Source of the DNA: Bacteroidetes bacterium MED-G13
GTDB taxonomy: Bacteria > Bacteroidota > Bacteroidia > Flavobacteriales > Flavobacteriaceae
Direction of reading: 5' to 3'
Assembly (NCBI GenBank): GCA_002457735.1
Contig: NTKO01000002.1
Coordinates: 35,433-99,432 of the forward strand
DNA length: 64,000 nucleotides
Part shown: one piece after another, positions 52,554 to 62,900 of the stretch
How the letters are laid out: the number at the start of each line of letters is the position of its first letter
Numbering within the stretch: position 1 is the stretch's first letter
Program-made: the position numbers and the translations under genes
Notes under the pieces: model-generated
What the model was told of the DNA's origin: nothing
The model's database searches: none
The model's input: the letters and a program-made list of their open reading frames with translations, nothing else

Positions 52554-52556
52554 ATT

Positions 52557-53978
52557 ATGTTATTAAGTAAGTTAATAGAATTAGATTTTTTCAAAGAACT
52601 CTCAAAGGTTTCAATAGAAAACAACATTGAATGTTATGTTGTTGGTGGTTTTGTTAGGGACTACTTTCTAAAAAGAAAATCAAAGGATATTGACATAGTA
52701 GTTGTCGGGGATGGTATTTTTTTAGCTAATAAGTTTGCAGCAAAGCTGGATAAAAAAATTAAAGTAAATATTTTTAAAAACTTTGGAACTGCTAATCTAA
52801 AATATAAAAATTATGAAATAGAGTTTGTTGGTGCCAGAAAAGAGTCTTATTCCAGAAATTCTAGAAATCCAATAATTAAGCCCGGTAGTTTACATGATGA
52901 TATTAATAGAAGAGACTTTAAAATGAATTCAATAGCGGTATCTTTGAATGCTAATAATTTTGGAGAACTTATTGATTATCATAATGGTTTAACAGATATT
53001 AACAACAAAATTATAAATACACCATTAGATTCAAAATTAACATTTTCTGACGATCCCTTAAGAATTTTTAGATCAGTTCGGTTTGCTTCTCAACTTAAGT
53101 TCAAAATACACGATAATCTCATTGAATCAATGTCAATATTACGTGAAAGAATTAAAATTCTAAACATGGAGAGAATTGTTGATGAATTACACAAAATTTT
53201 AATGTCTGAAAAACCATCAAATGCTTTTATAACACTTGATAAAGTTGGCATACTTGAGCTAATTATACCTGAGCTAACAAATTTAAAGGGGATTGATGAA
53301 GTTGAAGGACAAAAACATAAGGATAATTTTTATCATACCCTTGAAGTTCTTGACAATATTTGCAATAGTACAAAGAATTTGTGGCTTAGATGGGCTGCAC
53401 TATTGCATGATATTGGAAAAGCTCCTACAAAGAAATTTAATAACAAAGTTGGATGGACCTTTCACGGTCATGAATTTGAGGGAAGTAAAATGGTATATAA
53501 ATTGTTTAAAAGATTGAAAATGCCATTAAATGATAAAATGAAATATGTTCAAAAACTTGTTTTAATGAGTTCAAGACCAATTGTGCTTGCAGAGGACTAT
53601 ATTACTGATTCAGCAGTTAGAAGATTAATTTTTGATGCGAATGAAACAGTTGATGATCTTATGACATTATGTGAGGCAGATATCACCACAAAAAATTTCA
53701 ATAGATATAAAAAATATCACGAAAACTTTAAAACCGTTAGAAAAAAAATAGTTGAAGTTGAAGAGCGGGATCACATAAGGAATTTCCAACCTCCTATTTC
53801 AGGAGAAGAAATTATGAGAACATTTAATCTTAAGCCATGTAAAACCATTGGTATTATTAAAGAAAATATCAAAGAGGCTATTTTGGATGGGGTAATTGAA
53901 AATGATTATCAGCAGGCATATAAATTAATGATTAAAGAAGGAAATAAATTAGGTCTCTCCAATGAAAAACAAGTTTAA
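52557..53978 (+). CDS. cca: CCA-adding tRNA nucleotidyltransferase with HD domain
   Basis: The 473-residue protein has the class II nucleotidyltransferase head (CYVVGGFVRDYFLKRKSKDIDIVVVG, GGFVRD with catalytic DxD in DIDIV). RNA-binding motifs are RRDFKMNSIAV and DDPLRIFRSVRFA. A C-terminal HD domain (about 240-400) has ALLHDIGKAPTK and WTFHGHEFEGS. It adds or repairs the CCA end of tRNAs, needed because the tRNA-Leu in this window does not encode CCA. ATG 52557 is 3 nt after the Sua5 gene, and ctaA overlaps its end by 17 nt. Confidence 0.93.
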   Translation: MLLSKLIELDFFKELSKVSIENNIECYVVGGFVRDYFLKRKSKDIDIVVVGDGIFLANKFAAKLDKKIKVNIFKNFGTANLKYKNYEIEFVGARKESYSRNSRNPIIKPGSLHDDINRRDFKMNSIAVSLNANNFGELIDYHNGLTDINNKIINTPLDSKLTFSDDPLRIFRSVRFASQLKFKIHDNLIESMSILRERIKILNMERIVDELHKILMSEKPSNAFITLDKVGILELIIPELTNLKGIDEVEGQKHKDNFYHTLEVLDNICNSTKNLWLRWAALLHDIGKAPTKKFNNKVGWTFHGHEFEGSKMVYKLFKRLKMPLNDKMKYVQKLVLMSSRPIVLAEDYITDSAVRRLIFDANETVDDLMTLCEADITTKNFNRYKKYHENFKTVRKKIVEVEERDHIRNFQPPISGEEIMRTFNLKPCKTIGIIKENIKEAILDGVIENDYQQAYKLMIKEGNKLGLSNEKQV

Positions 53979-54990
53979 ATTTTTAACAAGGCTTTCACTG
54001 TTTCTAGTTTACCTAGTTATTCTCGCTGGGGCTACGGTTAGAATGACTGGGTCAGGGATGGGATGTCCAGATTGGCCAAAATGCTTTGGGTATTATATTC
54101 CACCTGTTGAACAGTCACAAGTTTTATTTCAACCAAATTCCAAATACTACAAAGGGGAAATGATTATTTACAATGAAGAAAAATTACTTGTCGCAAAATC
54201 AAATTTCATATCTTCAAATTTCATAAATTTAAATAACTGGGGTACTTACGAAAAACATGATTATATAATTTTTAATCCCGTACACACTTGGATTGAGTAC
54301 ATCAACAGACTGATTGGTGCAATTTCTGGAATTCCGATATTACTTTTTACAATCATTTCAGTAGTTTATTTTAAAAAATATAAACATCTGACATTTATTT
54401 CCATTTTAACTGTTTTGTGTATGGGTTTTCAAGCATGGCTTGGAAAAACAGTAGTTGATTCTAATTTAGCACCCTTCAAAATAACTTTTCATATGTTAAT
54501 GGCGCTTTTAATAATAGCTCTTTTAATTTATTTGGTGAACTCTTCATCAAAATTTACAATCAAAAAAAATAATATTTTTACAAATTTCCTTTTTGTTGCA
54601 GTTATGCTCACGTTAATTCAAATAGTTCTTGGTACACAGGTTAGGCAATTTGTCGACGAACAGGCAAATGTATACTATGATAAATTTCAGTGGTTTAACG
54701 AAATTCCAAAAGTTTATGAATACCACAGAACATTTTCACTTGTAGTAATTGCCGTGAATTTTGGTTTATTTTATCTTAACAAAAAACTTAATCTCGGTAA
54801 CAATTATATTTCCTATGTAATAGTACTTTTATTTATTGAAGCACTAAGTGGAGTAGTTATGTTTTATTTTGATTTTCCTTTTGGATCACAAACCATTCAT
54901 CTATTTATTGCCAGCTTAATATTTGGTTTTCAATTTTATATATTACTACAAAACATAACTTTTAAAAATAAATTGAATTATGACATATAA
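53962..54990 (+). CDS. ctaA: Heme A synthase (COX15/CtaA)
   Basis: CtaA oxidises the C8 methyl of heme O to a formyl group, giving heme A for cytochrome aa3 oxidase. The 342-residue protein has eight predicted helices. Conserved heme-ligand histidines are in FNPVHTWIEYINRLIGA, FHMLMALL, YHRTFSLVV and QTIHLFIAS. The N-terminal TGSGMGCPDWPKCFGYYIPP holds the cysteine pair typical of CtaA. It uses protoheme from the operon at 1734-11567. It overlaps the cca gene by 17 nt and the next gene by 11 nt. Confidence 0.95.
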   Translation: MKNKFKFLTRLSLFLVYLVILAGATVRMTGSGMGCPDWPKCFGYYIPPVEQSQVLFQPNSKYYKGEMIIYNEEKLLVAKSNFISSNFINLNNWGTYEKHDYIIFNPVHTWIEYINRLIGAISGIPILLFTIISVVYFKKYKHLTFISILTVLCMGFQAWLGKTVVDSNLAPFKITFHMLMALLIIALLIYLVNSSSKFTIKKNNIFTNFLFVAVMLTLIQIVLGTQVRQFVDEQANVYYDKFQWFNEIPKVYEYHRTFSLVVIAVNFGLFYLNKKLNLGNNYISYVIVLLFIEALSGVVMFYFDFPFGSQTIHLFIASLIFGFQFYILLQNITFKNKLNYDI

Positions 54991-55438
54991 AATCAGAGTT
55001 ATTCTAGACAATGATAATGATGAAGATGTATTTAAAGATTTTGAAGTTTCAAAAAATATTAACCTTATAAAATTTCATGAGTATATCAAAAAAGAATTCA
55101 ATTTACAGGGAAGTGAAATGGCGTCTTTTTACTCTGTTAATAAAAACTGGGAAACTCTTATTGAATATACATTAGTACCATTTGATGATAATTGTGTACC
55201 CATGGAAAGACTAAGTTTACATGAAATATTAAATAATAATGAATCCAGTATACTATATGTTTATGATTTTATGAATATGTGGACCTTTTTTATCGAGTTA
55301 CTCTATGAGACAAGCAAAAAAGAAAATGAATCTCATATTAGTATTATTTTTTCAAGGGGTAACGTTCCCAAAATTGCACCGAAAAAAAGATTTACAAATG
55401 ATGATGAGAATATTTTATCTAATGATTTTAATATTTAA
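54980..55438 (+). CDS. PRiA4-ORF3 / IS1096 passenger-like protein
   Basis: The 152-residue protein matches, by eye, the PRiA4_ORF3 domain (plasmid pRiA4b ORF-3): MTYKIRVILDNDNDEDVFKDFEVSKN, then LIKFHEYIKKEFN, DNCVPMERLSLHEILN, and YVYDFMNMWTFFIELL with the conserved Y-x-YDFG/M-W-x-F core. Despite the IS1096 passenger name there is no transposase, inverted repeat or IS end nearby. It is embedded between ctaA (11-nt overlap) and uvrB (TAATG overlap), so it is a housekeeping gene of unknown function in this lineage. Confidence 0.8.
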   Translation: MTYKIRVILDNDNDEDVFKDFEVSKNINLIKFHEYIKKEFNLQGSEMASFYSVNKNWETLIEYTLVPFDDNCVPMERLSLHEILNNNESSILYVYDFMNMWTFFIELLYETSKKENESHISIIFSRGNVPKIAPKKRFTNDDENILSNDFNI

Positions 55439-57435
55439 TGAAATTTAATCTAAAATCTGAATTTATTCCTACCGGAGATCAACCAGCAGCAATTAATGAT
55501 TTAGTGGATGGTATTCATAAAAATGTACATCATCAAACTTTATTAGGAGTAACCGGATCGGGTAAGACATTTACAGTTGCAAATGTAATTCAAAAAGTAA
55601 ATAAACCTACTTTGGTTTTAGCACATAATAAAACACTAGCAGCACAACTTTACGCAGAGTTTAAAAATTTTTTTCCTGAAAATTTAGTTGAATATTTTGT
55701 TTCTTACTATGATTATTATCAGCCAGAAGCATACATTCCAACAACTGGAATATATATTGAAAAAGATCTGTCGATAAACGAGGAAATTGAAAAACTAAGA
55801 TTAAGCGCAACCTCTGCTCTTCTTTCTGGAAGAAAAGATATTATCATTGTTGCTTCTGTTTCTTGTATTTATGGAATGGGCAATCCTGAGTCATTCAAAA
55901 GTAGCATTATTGAAATAGAAGAAGATTCTAAAATTTCAAGAACAGATTTATTGAATAAATTGGTTCAGAGTCTATACTCTAGATCTATAACAGATAACTT
56001 TAAACAAGGAAAATTTAGAATCACAGGTGACACGATTGATATATTCCCTGCCCACACAGATCATGCCTATAAAATTCATTTTTTTGGGGATGAAATTGAA
56101 GAAATTGAAAAATTTGATCCTGAAACAAATGAAACTTTGGAAAAGATACCTAGAATCACAATTTACCCTGCAAATATTTTTGTTACAAGTCCAAATATGA
56201 TTCATGATGTAATTAAAATGATTCAAGACGATTTGATTAAGCAATATGATTACTTCAAAGAAATAGGATCTACTTTAGAAGCAAATAGAATAAAAGAGAG
56301 AACTGAATTTGATATGGAAATGATTAAAGAATTGGGGTACTGTTCAGGAATTGAAAATTACTCTAGATATTTTGACGGACGTAAACCAGGAACAAGACCA
56401 TTTTGTCTTTTAGACTACTTTTCTGATGATTATTTAACTATAATCGATGAAAGCCATGTTACCATCCCTCAAGTTAGAGCAATGTATGGAGGAGATAGAA
56501 GTAGAAAAGAAAATTTAGTTGAATATGGTTTCAGACTTCCAGCAGCAATGGACAACAGACCCCTAAAGTTTGATGAATTTGAAAGTTTACAAAATTTTAT
56601 AGTTTATGTAAGCGCTACACCAGCTGATTATGAATTAGAAATGAGTGAAGGTATTATTGTTGAACAAATAATTAGACCAACAGGGCTTTTAGATCCCAAA
56701 ATTATTATCAAATCAACAAAACATCAAATTGATGATTTAATTAATGAAATTCAAGAAAAAGTTTGCTTGAAAGAAAAAGTTTTAGCTACAACTTTGACAA
56801 AGAAAATGGCTGAAGAGCTTAGTAGGTTTTTAAATAATATCGAAATAAGATCTAAATATATCCACTCTGATATAGATACAATTGAGAGAGTAGAAATTAT
56901 GGAAGGATTAAGAAACGATGAGTTTGATGTTTTGATTGGAATCAATTTATTACGTGAAGGTCTTGACTTACCGGAAGTATCATTAGTAGCAATTTTAGAT
57001 GCTGACAAAGAAGGTTTTTTAAGATCCCATAGATCATTAACACAAACAATTGGAAGAGCTGCTAGACACGTAAATGGGATGGCTATCCTGTATGCGGATA
57101 AAATGACAAAAAGCATAAATAAGACTATTGAGGAGACTAATTATAGAAGAAAAAAACAGATTGAATTTAATACTAAAAACAACATTACACCCACCCCTAT
57201 CATAAAGCATGTTAAAAATCCATTAACAGAAAGACTTATCAAAAAACCGGAACTTCTTCCGGATGATGATATTATTGACTTTGTTATTCCTGAAAAACCT
57301 AAAGAATTTGATAAAAAAATAAGCGAATTAAGAAAAGAAATGGAAAGATCAGCAAAAGAATTAAACTTTAAGCTTGCAGCGACCTTTAGAGATCAAATAA
57401 AAAAAATGAAGGAAATTAAATCAACTAGATCTTAG
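55438..57435 (+). CDS. uvrB: Excinuclease ABC subunit B
   Basis: UvrB verifies DNA damage in nucleotide-excision repair. The 665-residue protein has Walker A GVTGSGKTFTVANV, the beta-hairpin YYDYYQPEAYIP that inserts between strands, DESHVTIPQ (DEAD-like), the helicase motifs REGLDLPEV and QTIGRAARH, and a C-terminal UVR domain (ISELRKEMERSAKELNFKLAATFRDQI in family order). UvrA and UvrC are not in the window. Its start overlaps the previous stop (TAATG) and its 3' end overlaps sucC by 15 nt. Confidence 0.97.
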   Translation: MKFNLKSEFIPTGDQPAAINDLVDGIHKNVHHQTLLGVTGSGKTFTVANVIQKVNKPTLVLAHNKTLAAQLYAEFKNFFPENLVEYFVSYYDYYQPEAYIPTTGIYIEKDLSINEEIEKLRLSATSALLSGRKDIIIVASVSCIYGMGNPESFKSSIIEIEEDSKISRTDLLNKLVQSLYSRSITDNFKQGKFRITGDTIDIFPAHTDHAYKIHFFGDEIEEIEKFDPETNETLEKIPRITIYPANIFVTSPNMIHDVIKMIQDDLIKQYDYFKEIGSTLEANRIKERTEFDMEMIKELGYCSGIENYSRYFDGRKPGTRPFCLLDYFSDDYLTIIDESHVTIPQVRAMYGGDRSRKENLVEYGFRLPAAMDNRPLKFDEFESLQNFIVYVSATPADYELEMSEGIIVEQIIRPTGLLDPKIIIKSTKHQIDDLINEIQEKVCLKEKVLATTLTKKMAEELSRFLNNIEIRSKYIHSDIDTIERVEIMEGLRNDEFDVLIGINLLREGLDLPEVSLVAILDADKEGFLRSHRSLTQTIGRAARHVNGMAILYADKMTKSINKTIEETNYRRKKQIEFNTKNNITPTPIIKHVKNPLTERLIKKPELLPDDDIIDFVIPEKPKEFDKKISELRKEMERSAKELNFKLAATFRDQIKKMKEIKSTRS

Positions 57436-58620
57436 TACCTCTTGTACTTTATCTGCAGCTTCTTTAAATTCAATTGCACTGTAGAAATTAAGCCCAGATG
57501 TGTCAATGATATCTTTGGCTAAACCAGAATTAGTTCCCTCTAATCTGACGATGATAGGAATAGAAATTTCATCTTTCATCTTGGAATACGCATCAACAAC
57601 TCCATTTGCAACTCTATCACACCTTACAATTCCTCCAAAAATATTTACCAGAATTGCTTTTACTTTAGAATCTCTCAGAATGATTCTGAAAGCTTTTTCT
57701 ACCCTTTCACTATCAGCCGTTCCACCTACATCTAAAAAATTTGCAGGCTCTCCTCCTGCTTGCTTAATTAGATCCATAGTTGCCATCGCAAGACCTGCGC
57801 CATTAACCATGCAACCAACATTTCCATCTAAATCAACATAATTTAGACCTGCTTCTTTTGCTTCAACCTCAATTGGATTTTCTTCTCTAATATCACGCAT
57901 TTCTAAATAATCTTTGTGTCTAAATAAAGCATTATCATCAATGGTAACTTTCGCATCCACAGCAAGAACTTTATCATCACTTGTTTTCAAGACTGGGTTG
58001 ATTTCAAAAAGAGATGCATCTGAATCAATGTATGCACTGTAAAGAGCCTTGATAAAAGAAGTCATTTCTAAATGAGCTTCACCTGAAAGTTTTAAGTTGG
58101 TAGCTACTTCTTTAGCATTTTTATCGGTTAGCCCAATTTTTGGATCAATATCAAGAGCGTGAATCAAATGAGGTGTTTCTTCAGCTACAGTTTCAATATT
58201 CACTCCACCCTCAGTAGAATACATTATCATATTTTGTGCACTCGCCCTATTTAATAATACAGAAACATAAAATTCCTCCATTTCTGATGGACCCGGATAG
58301 TAAACATCTTCTGCAACTAATACTTGATGCACTTTTTTTCCCTGTTTAGAGGTCTGAGGGGTTATCAAATTCATTCCAATAATTTGATTAGAAATATCAG
58401 AAACTTCATCAATGGATTTGGCTAATTTAACTCCACCTCCTTTTCCTCTTCCGCCAGCATGAACTTGAGCTTTTATTACATAAAAATCAGTTCCGGTTTC
58501 TTCATGTAGTTGATTGGCTTTGTTTACAGCTTCTTCAGAGCTAGTAGCTACATACCCACGTTGAACTCTAACTCCAAAACTATTTAAAATTTCTTTGGCC
58601 TGATATTCATGTAAATTCAT
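57421..58620 (-). CDS. sucC: Succinyl-CoA ligase (ADP-forming) subunit beta
   Basis: SucC is the beta subunit of the TCA enzyme that converts succinyl-CoA to succinate with ATP or GTP formation. The 399-residue protein has an ATP-grasp fold: NLHEYQAKEIL at the start, VHAGGRGKGGGVKLA, EINPVLKT, and the C-terminal NIFGGIVRCDRVANGVV loop. The alpha subunit SucD is not next to it, as is usual in Bacteroidota. It is a single gene, convergent with uvrB (15-nt overlap), with a good promoter upstream. Confidence 0.97.
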   Translation of the reverse strand: MNLHEYQAKEILNSFGVRVQRGYVATSSEEAVNKANQLHEETGTDFYVIKAQVHAGGRGKGGGVKLAKSIDEVSDISNQIIGMNLITPQTSKQGKKVHQVLVAEDVYYPGPSEMEEFYVSVLLNRASAQNMIMYSTEGGVNIETVAEETPHLIHALDIDPKIGLTDKNAKEVATNLKLSGEAHLEMTSFIKALYSAYIDSDASLFEINPVLKTSDDKVLAVDAKVTIDDNALFRHKDYLEMRDIREENPIEVEAKEAGLNYVDLDGNVGCMVNGAGLAMATMDLIKQAGGEPANFLDVGGTADSERVEKAFRIILRDSKVKAILVNIFGGIVRCDRVANGVVDAYSKMKDEISIPIIVRLEGTNSGLAKDIIDTSGLNFYSAIEFKEAADKVQEVLRSS

Positions 58621-58638
58621 AAATCAAAAATTTGGAAA

Positions 58639-58665
58639 CAAATGTAATAAAGAATGATATTTCAA
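58639..58665 (-). promoter_or_regulatory. Promoter of sucC
   Basis: On the minus strand TTG (58663-58665) is followed after 16 nt by TACATTTG (58639-58646), fitting the Bacteroidota -33/-7 pattern with slightly short spacing. The -7 element is 18 nt from the sucC ATG. Confidence 0.5.
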
Positions 58666-58726
58666 TTAGGATACTTTGGTATTATTTGTGATAAGTTATG
58701 AAGAATTTATTCTTAGTTTTGCAGCT

Positions 58727-59827
58727 ATGAAAAATCTCATTTTTTTCACTATATTTTTTTTAATATTTGGCTGTAAATCCATAAAAACTCCAATTGATTT
58801 TGCAATTAAATCCCCCAAACCCTCAATTTCTATTGTTAAAAAGAATTTAAAAAATCATAAAATTCAAATTAAACTAACAGCTATTGATGAAGAGGAAAAT
58901 ATTAATTATGACTTTAATGTTGACAACGAAAATTACTTTTATCCTGCAAGCACTGTAAAACTTCCCATTGCGCTTCTTGCAATAGAAAAAGTAAATGAAT
59001 CTAAATACATAACATTAGATACTCCATTTAGGATAGAAGACGAAGATGAAAAATCTAGCCTGCGTGATGAAATCCTAAAAATGTTTGTTGTTAGTGATAA
59101 CGAATCCTTTAATAGAATATTTGAATTCCTTGGTCAAGACTACATTAATGGTACGCTAAAATCTTTAGGATTTGAAAACACAAAAATATTTCACAGGTTA
59201 TCTACCAATAATTCCGAAAATTTAAATACAAAAAAGGTTTTCTTTTACCTTGAAAAAGACAGTATTTCTTACCAGAGTCTAAACAGAGAAATTACTCCAA
59301 ATCAATTGAATGGTTTAAAAAAAGGAAAAAAGTTTTATAATGATATGAATGAATTGGTAAAAAAACCGATGGATTTCTCTAAAAAAAATAGACTATCCAT
59401 TGATGATTTACATGAAATGACCACTCAAGTTTTTTTTCCTGAAAATTATATCAACAAAAATTCTTTTCAGCTAAATAACAAACAGAGAGAATTCATTTGG
59501 GAGGCTATGTCTGCATCACCCAGCAAACTTGGATTAAACAGAGAGAACTATCCTGATAACTTTGTTAAGTTTTTTGTTAGAGGTGATGAAAAAAAGAAAG
59601 ATACTATAATTAATTATCCAAAAATATACAATAAAGTGGGTACCGCATATGGTCAGTTGACTGAAACTGCATTTATTGAGTCTGATAATAATCAATTTAT
59701 TCTTACCGCTACTATTTACGTAAATGAAAATGATATTATCAATGATGATATATATGAGTATGAATCTGTTGGTATACCGTTTTTTGCCTCACTGGGCAAA
59801 GAAATCCTATCTCTTCTAAAAAATTAG
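58727..59827 (+). CDS. Class A beta-lactamase-like serine hydrolase, lipoprotein
   Basis: The 366-residue protein starts at ATG 58727 with a lipoprotein signal (MKNLIFFTIFFLIFGCKS); upstream in-frame codons would only lengthen the front. The fold is serine beta-lactamase / penicillin-binding: the active-site STVK in FYPASTVKLPIALLAIEKV (SxxK), the SDN motif in FVVSDNESFNRIF, and a KVG triad position in YNKVGTAYGQLTE (usually KTG). It could act on peptidoglycan or on esters; resistance to beta-lactams cannot be claimed from these motifs. Anchoring at the inner face of the outer membrane is likely. Confidence 0.85.
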   Translation: MKNLIFFTIFFLIFGCKSIKTPIDFAIKSPKPSISIVKKNLKNHKIQIKLTAIDEEENINYDFNVDNENYFYPASTVKLPIALLAIEKVNESKYITLDTPFRIEDEDEKSSLRDEILKMFVVSDNESFNRIFEFLGQDYINGTLKSLGFENTKIFHRLSTNNSENLNTKKVFFYLEKDSISYQSLNREITPNQLNGLKKGKKFYNDMNELVKKPMDFSKKNRLSIDDLHEMTTQVFFPENYINKNSFQLNNKQREFIWEAMSASPSKLGLNRENYPDNFVKFFVRGDEKKKDTIINYPKIYNKVGTAYGQLTETAFIESDNNQFILTATIYVNENDIINDDIYEYESVGIPFFASLGKEILSLLKN

Positions 59828-59850
59828 GTGTTTCCTTATCAATCAAAACT

Positions 59851-59882
59851 GTAATGTCTCTCACATTATTTGGGAGAATTAC
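59851..59882 (+). terminator. Possible hairpin after the serine hydrolase gene
   Basis: GTAAT-G-TCTC pairs with GAGA-ATTAC (5 + 4 bp with one bulged G) around a 13-nt loop, followed by TTTT and a T-rich stretch. The stem is weak and the T-tract is interrupted, so a Rho-independent terminator is only possible. Confidence 0.3.
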
Positions 59883-59918
59883 TTTTAAATCATATTTTTA
59901 GCCTTCCAATAAGTTTTT

Positions 59919-62900
59919 ATGTATGCTCGGCTAAGCTTTTACTTATATTTCTTTGTAATTAATTTTACATATTCACAAGAAAATGTCTCTCCCTTAATTA
60001 CTTCACAAGGAAATGAAATTTATTGTCCTCAAACGGAGCAAAATATAGTAAACTTATTTAACATTCAAGATCCCGATGATATAGAGTTAGATGCCTTATA
60101 TGTACAAATTTCTCAGGGTTATATTCCTGGAGAGGATGTATTAATTTTAAATGGAGATCATCCTGGAATTTCAACTTCTTGGAGCGTTAGTGAAGGGAAA
60201 CTTGAAATTGCAGGAAACGGTGGCCCTGCTTTAATAGCAGATATTATAGCTGCTGTTTATGATATTGTATTCTTCTCTTCGAATCCAAACCCTGTTGATA
60301 AATATTTCTCATTTACGATTGGAAATGTGAATTATCTTCCATCAACAGGTCATTATTACATATATTATGAATCTGTTGGGATAACATGGACTCAGGCAAA
60401 AAGTGCCGCTGAAAATTCAACATATTATGGTCTTCAAGGATATTTAGCAACAATTTTATCAGCAGAGGAAAATCAAATTGCAGCAGAACAAATTGGTGGA
60501 GCTGGATGGATTGGAGCTAGTGACCAAGATATTGAGGGAGAATGGAATTGGGTAACAGGGCCCGAAGCTGGAACTAATTTTTGGAACGGAAATTTTACAG
60601 GAAGTGCAGTAGATGGTATGTATACTAATTGGAATGAATTCGAACCAAACCAAGCAGGAGATGAGGATTACGCACATATTACTGATGATTCTATAGGTAT
60701 AATTGGTTCTTGGAACGATTTATCAAATGATGGATCATTTGAAGGTCCTTATCAACCCAAAGGTTATATTGTTGAATATGGTGGTATGCCAGGAGATCCA
60801 GTATTAAATCTTTCATCAAGTACTAATTTACTTTCAGTACCAACGATTGACACTACCCCATTTGACGGATATGATTGTGTTGAAGTTGAACTAATTGCAA
60901 TCTCTGATTATGAAGATGGAAATGTGTATTGGTATGATTTACCAGAGGGTGGTGAACCGATTTTCTACGGAACTAATTTTTATCCTGAAATTTCTGAAAG
61001 TACCTCATATTGGGTTTCTAATTTTAATGTTGGGGAATGTGATAATTATCCACGAATAGAAATCGTTGCGAATATAACCCCTATTTTATCAGAAGTAGTT
61101 ACTCCAAATGTATATGTAAATGAGGAATGCTTTACTGTCGAAGAACTTGTAACTAATGTTCTTATAAATAATCCTTGTGCAAATGTTTCAAACATTACAT
61201 TTACGAGTGGAAATGACTTTAACGATGTAAATGGTATTGGTCACTTTATTGAGCCAAGTGAATCCTTCCCTTTTAGTGAAGGTATAGTTTTATCTACTGG
61301 AAATACATTGTTAGCATCAGGTCCTAACACTGGACTAGGGGATGCTAGTACCGGAGATAATCAGTGGCCTGGAGATAATGATTTAAGTGCATTAATTGGG
61401 GAAGAGACATTTAATGCTTCAACCATTGAATTTGATTTTGTACCTATTTCAAATAACTTGAGTTTCCGATTTATTATGGCATCTGAAGAATATGACCAGG
61501 GATTATATGAATGTGAATATTCTGATGTATTTGCGTTTTTACTAACAGATTCTGAAGGAAATACAACCAATCTTGCGGTAATCCCTGATACTGATATCCC
61601 AATTGCAATTACAAATATTCACCCTGCAAATGATGTATGTGATGCAGTAAATGAGGAGTATTTTCATGGATATACCCCTGTAAATCAACCTGACATTGGT
61701 TATGATGGTAGAACCATTGCGTTTGTTGCTCAAGCCGATGTAACCATTGGTGAAACTTATCACATTAAACTCTCTGTTGCGGATGCATCTGATACACAAT
61801 TAGATTCCGCTGTATTTCTTGAGGCTGGAAGTTTTGATCTCGGATTATATTTGGGTGATGATATTTTAGTTAGCACAGGGGAATCAGCATGCCAAGGAGA
61901 TCCAATAATACTTGACACTCAAATTGATGAAGATAATGAAAACATATCATTTGTGTGGACATATGAAGGTGCAGTGATTAGCGATGAAAATTCACCATCC
62001 CTTTCAATTTTTGAATCAGGAACTTATGAAGTTATTGTAACGCTTTCTGAAGAATGTATTTTATCTGATGAGATTTATGTGGAATTCTATGTTCCAATAG
62101 AATTAGATCCGCTGAATAATCTTGAGTCTTGTGATAATTTTGATTTTGATGGAATGGGAATTTTTGATTTAACGGAGCAGACGCAAAATATCCTTGAACA
62201 GATTAACTCTGAAAATTATTTTATTAATTATTTTGAGAGTGAGGAAAATGCAATTAATAATATTGATCCTATTGAATCACTAGACTTTTATGAAAATATT
62301 ACTGCATTTAACCAACCAATATTTGTTAGCCTATTCGAACCTGAATACCCTGATTGTGCTAGTATAGAAAGTTTCAATTTGATAACTATTGATCCTCCAT
62401 CACTTATTGTTCCTACTCCACTTGAGGAGTGTGATGATGATTACGACGGTATTGTCTCTTTCTTTGATCTATCTCAAAAAACAGAGGAAATTCTAAATGG
62501 ACAAACCGGAATATCTGTCTCCTATTACGAGACTCTAGAAAATGCAGAAAGTGGTGAAAATCCTATTGAAGGTCTATACACTAATATTGAAGTGGATACG
62601 CAAACTCTATATGTAAGGCTTGTTGATGATCTAAATAATTGTATTTCTTCAACTTCATTAGATTTAATTGTTAATCCTTTACCAGAAATTATAACTCCTA
62701 CTCCACTTGAGGAATGTGACGATGATTACGATGGTATTGTTTCCTTCTTTGATCTATCTCAAAAAACCGAGGAAATACTAAATGGACAAACCGGAATATC
62801 TGTCTCCTATTATGAGACTCTAGAAAATGCAGAAAGTAGTGAAAATCCTATTGAAGATCTATACACTAATATTGAAGTAGATACGCAAACACTATATGTA

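Noticed and set aside
54980-55438. An insertion sequence, suggested by the IS1096-passenger-like protein
   Set aside because: No transposase, terminal inverted repeats or target duplication are present, and the gene overlaps both neighbours in a housekeeping run.
57500-57841. 113-codon plus-strand frame opposite sucC
   Set aside because: It is a shadow of the conserved sucC C-terminal domain.
58714-58721. Second promoter TAGTTTTG for the serine hydrolase gene
   Set aside because: It would leave an almost leaderless transcript starting at the ATG, and the nearest TTG is 25 nt away, outside the accepted spacing.
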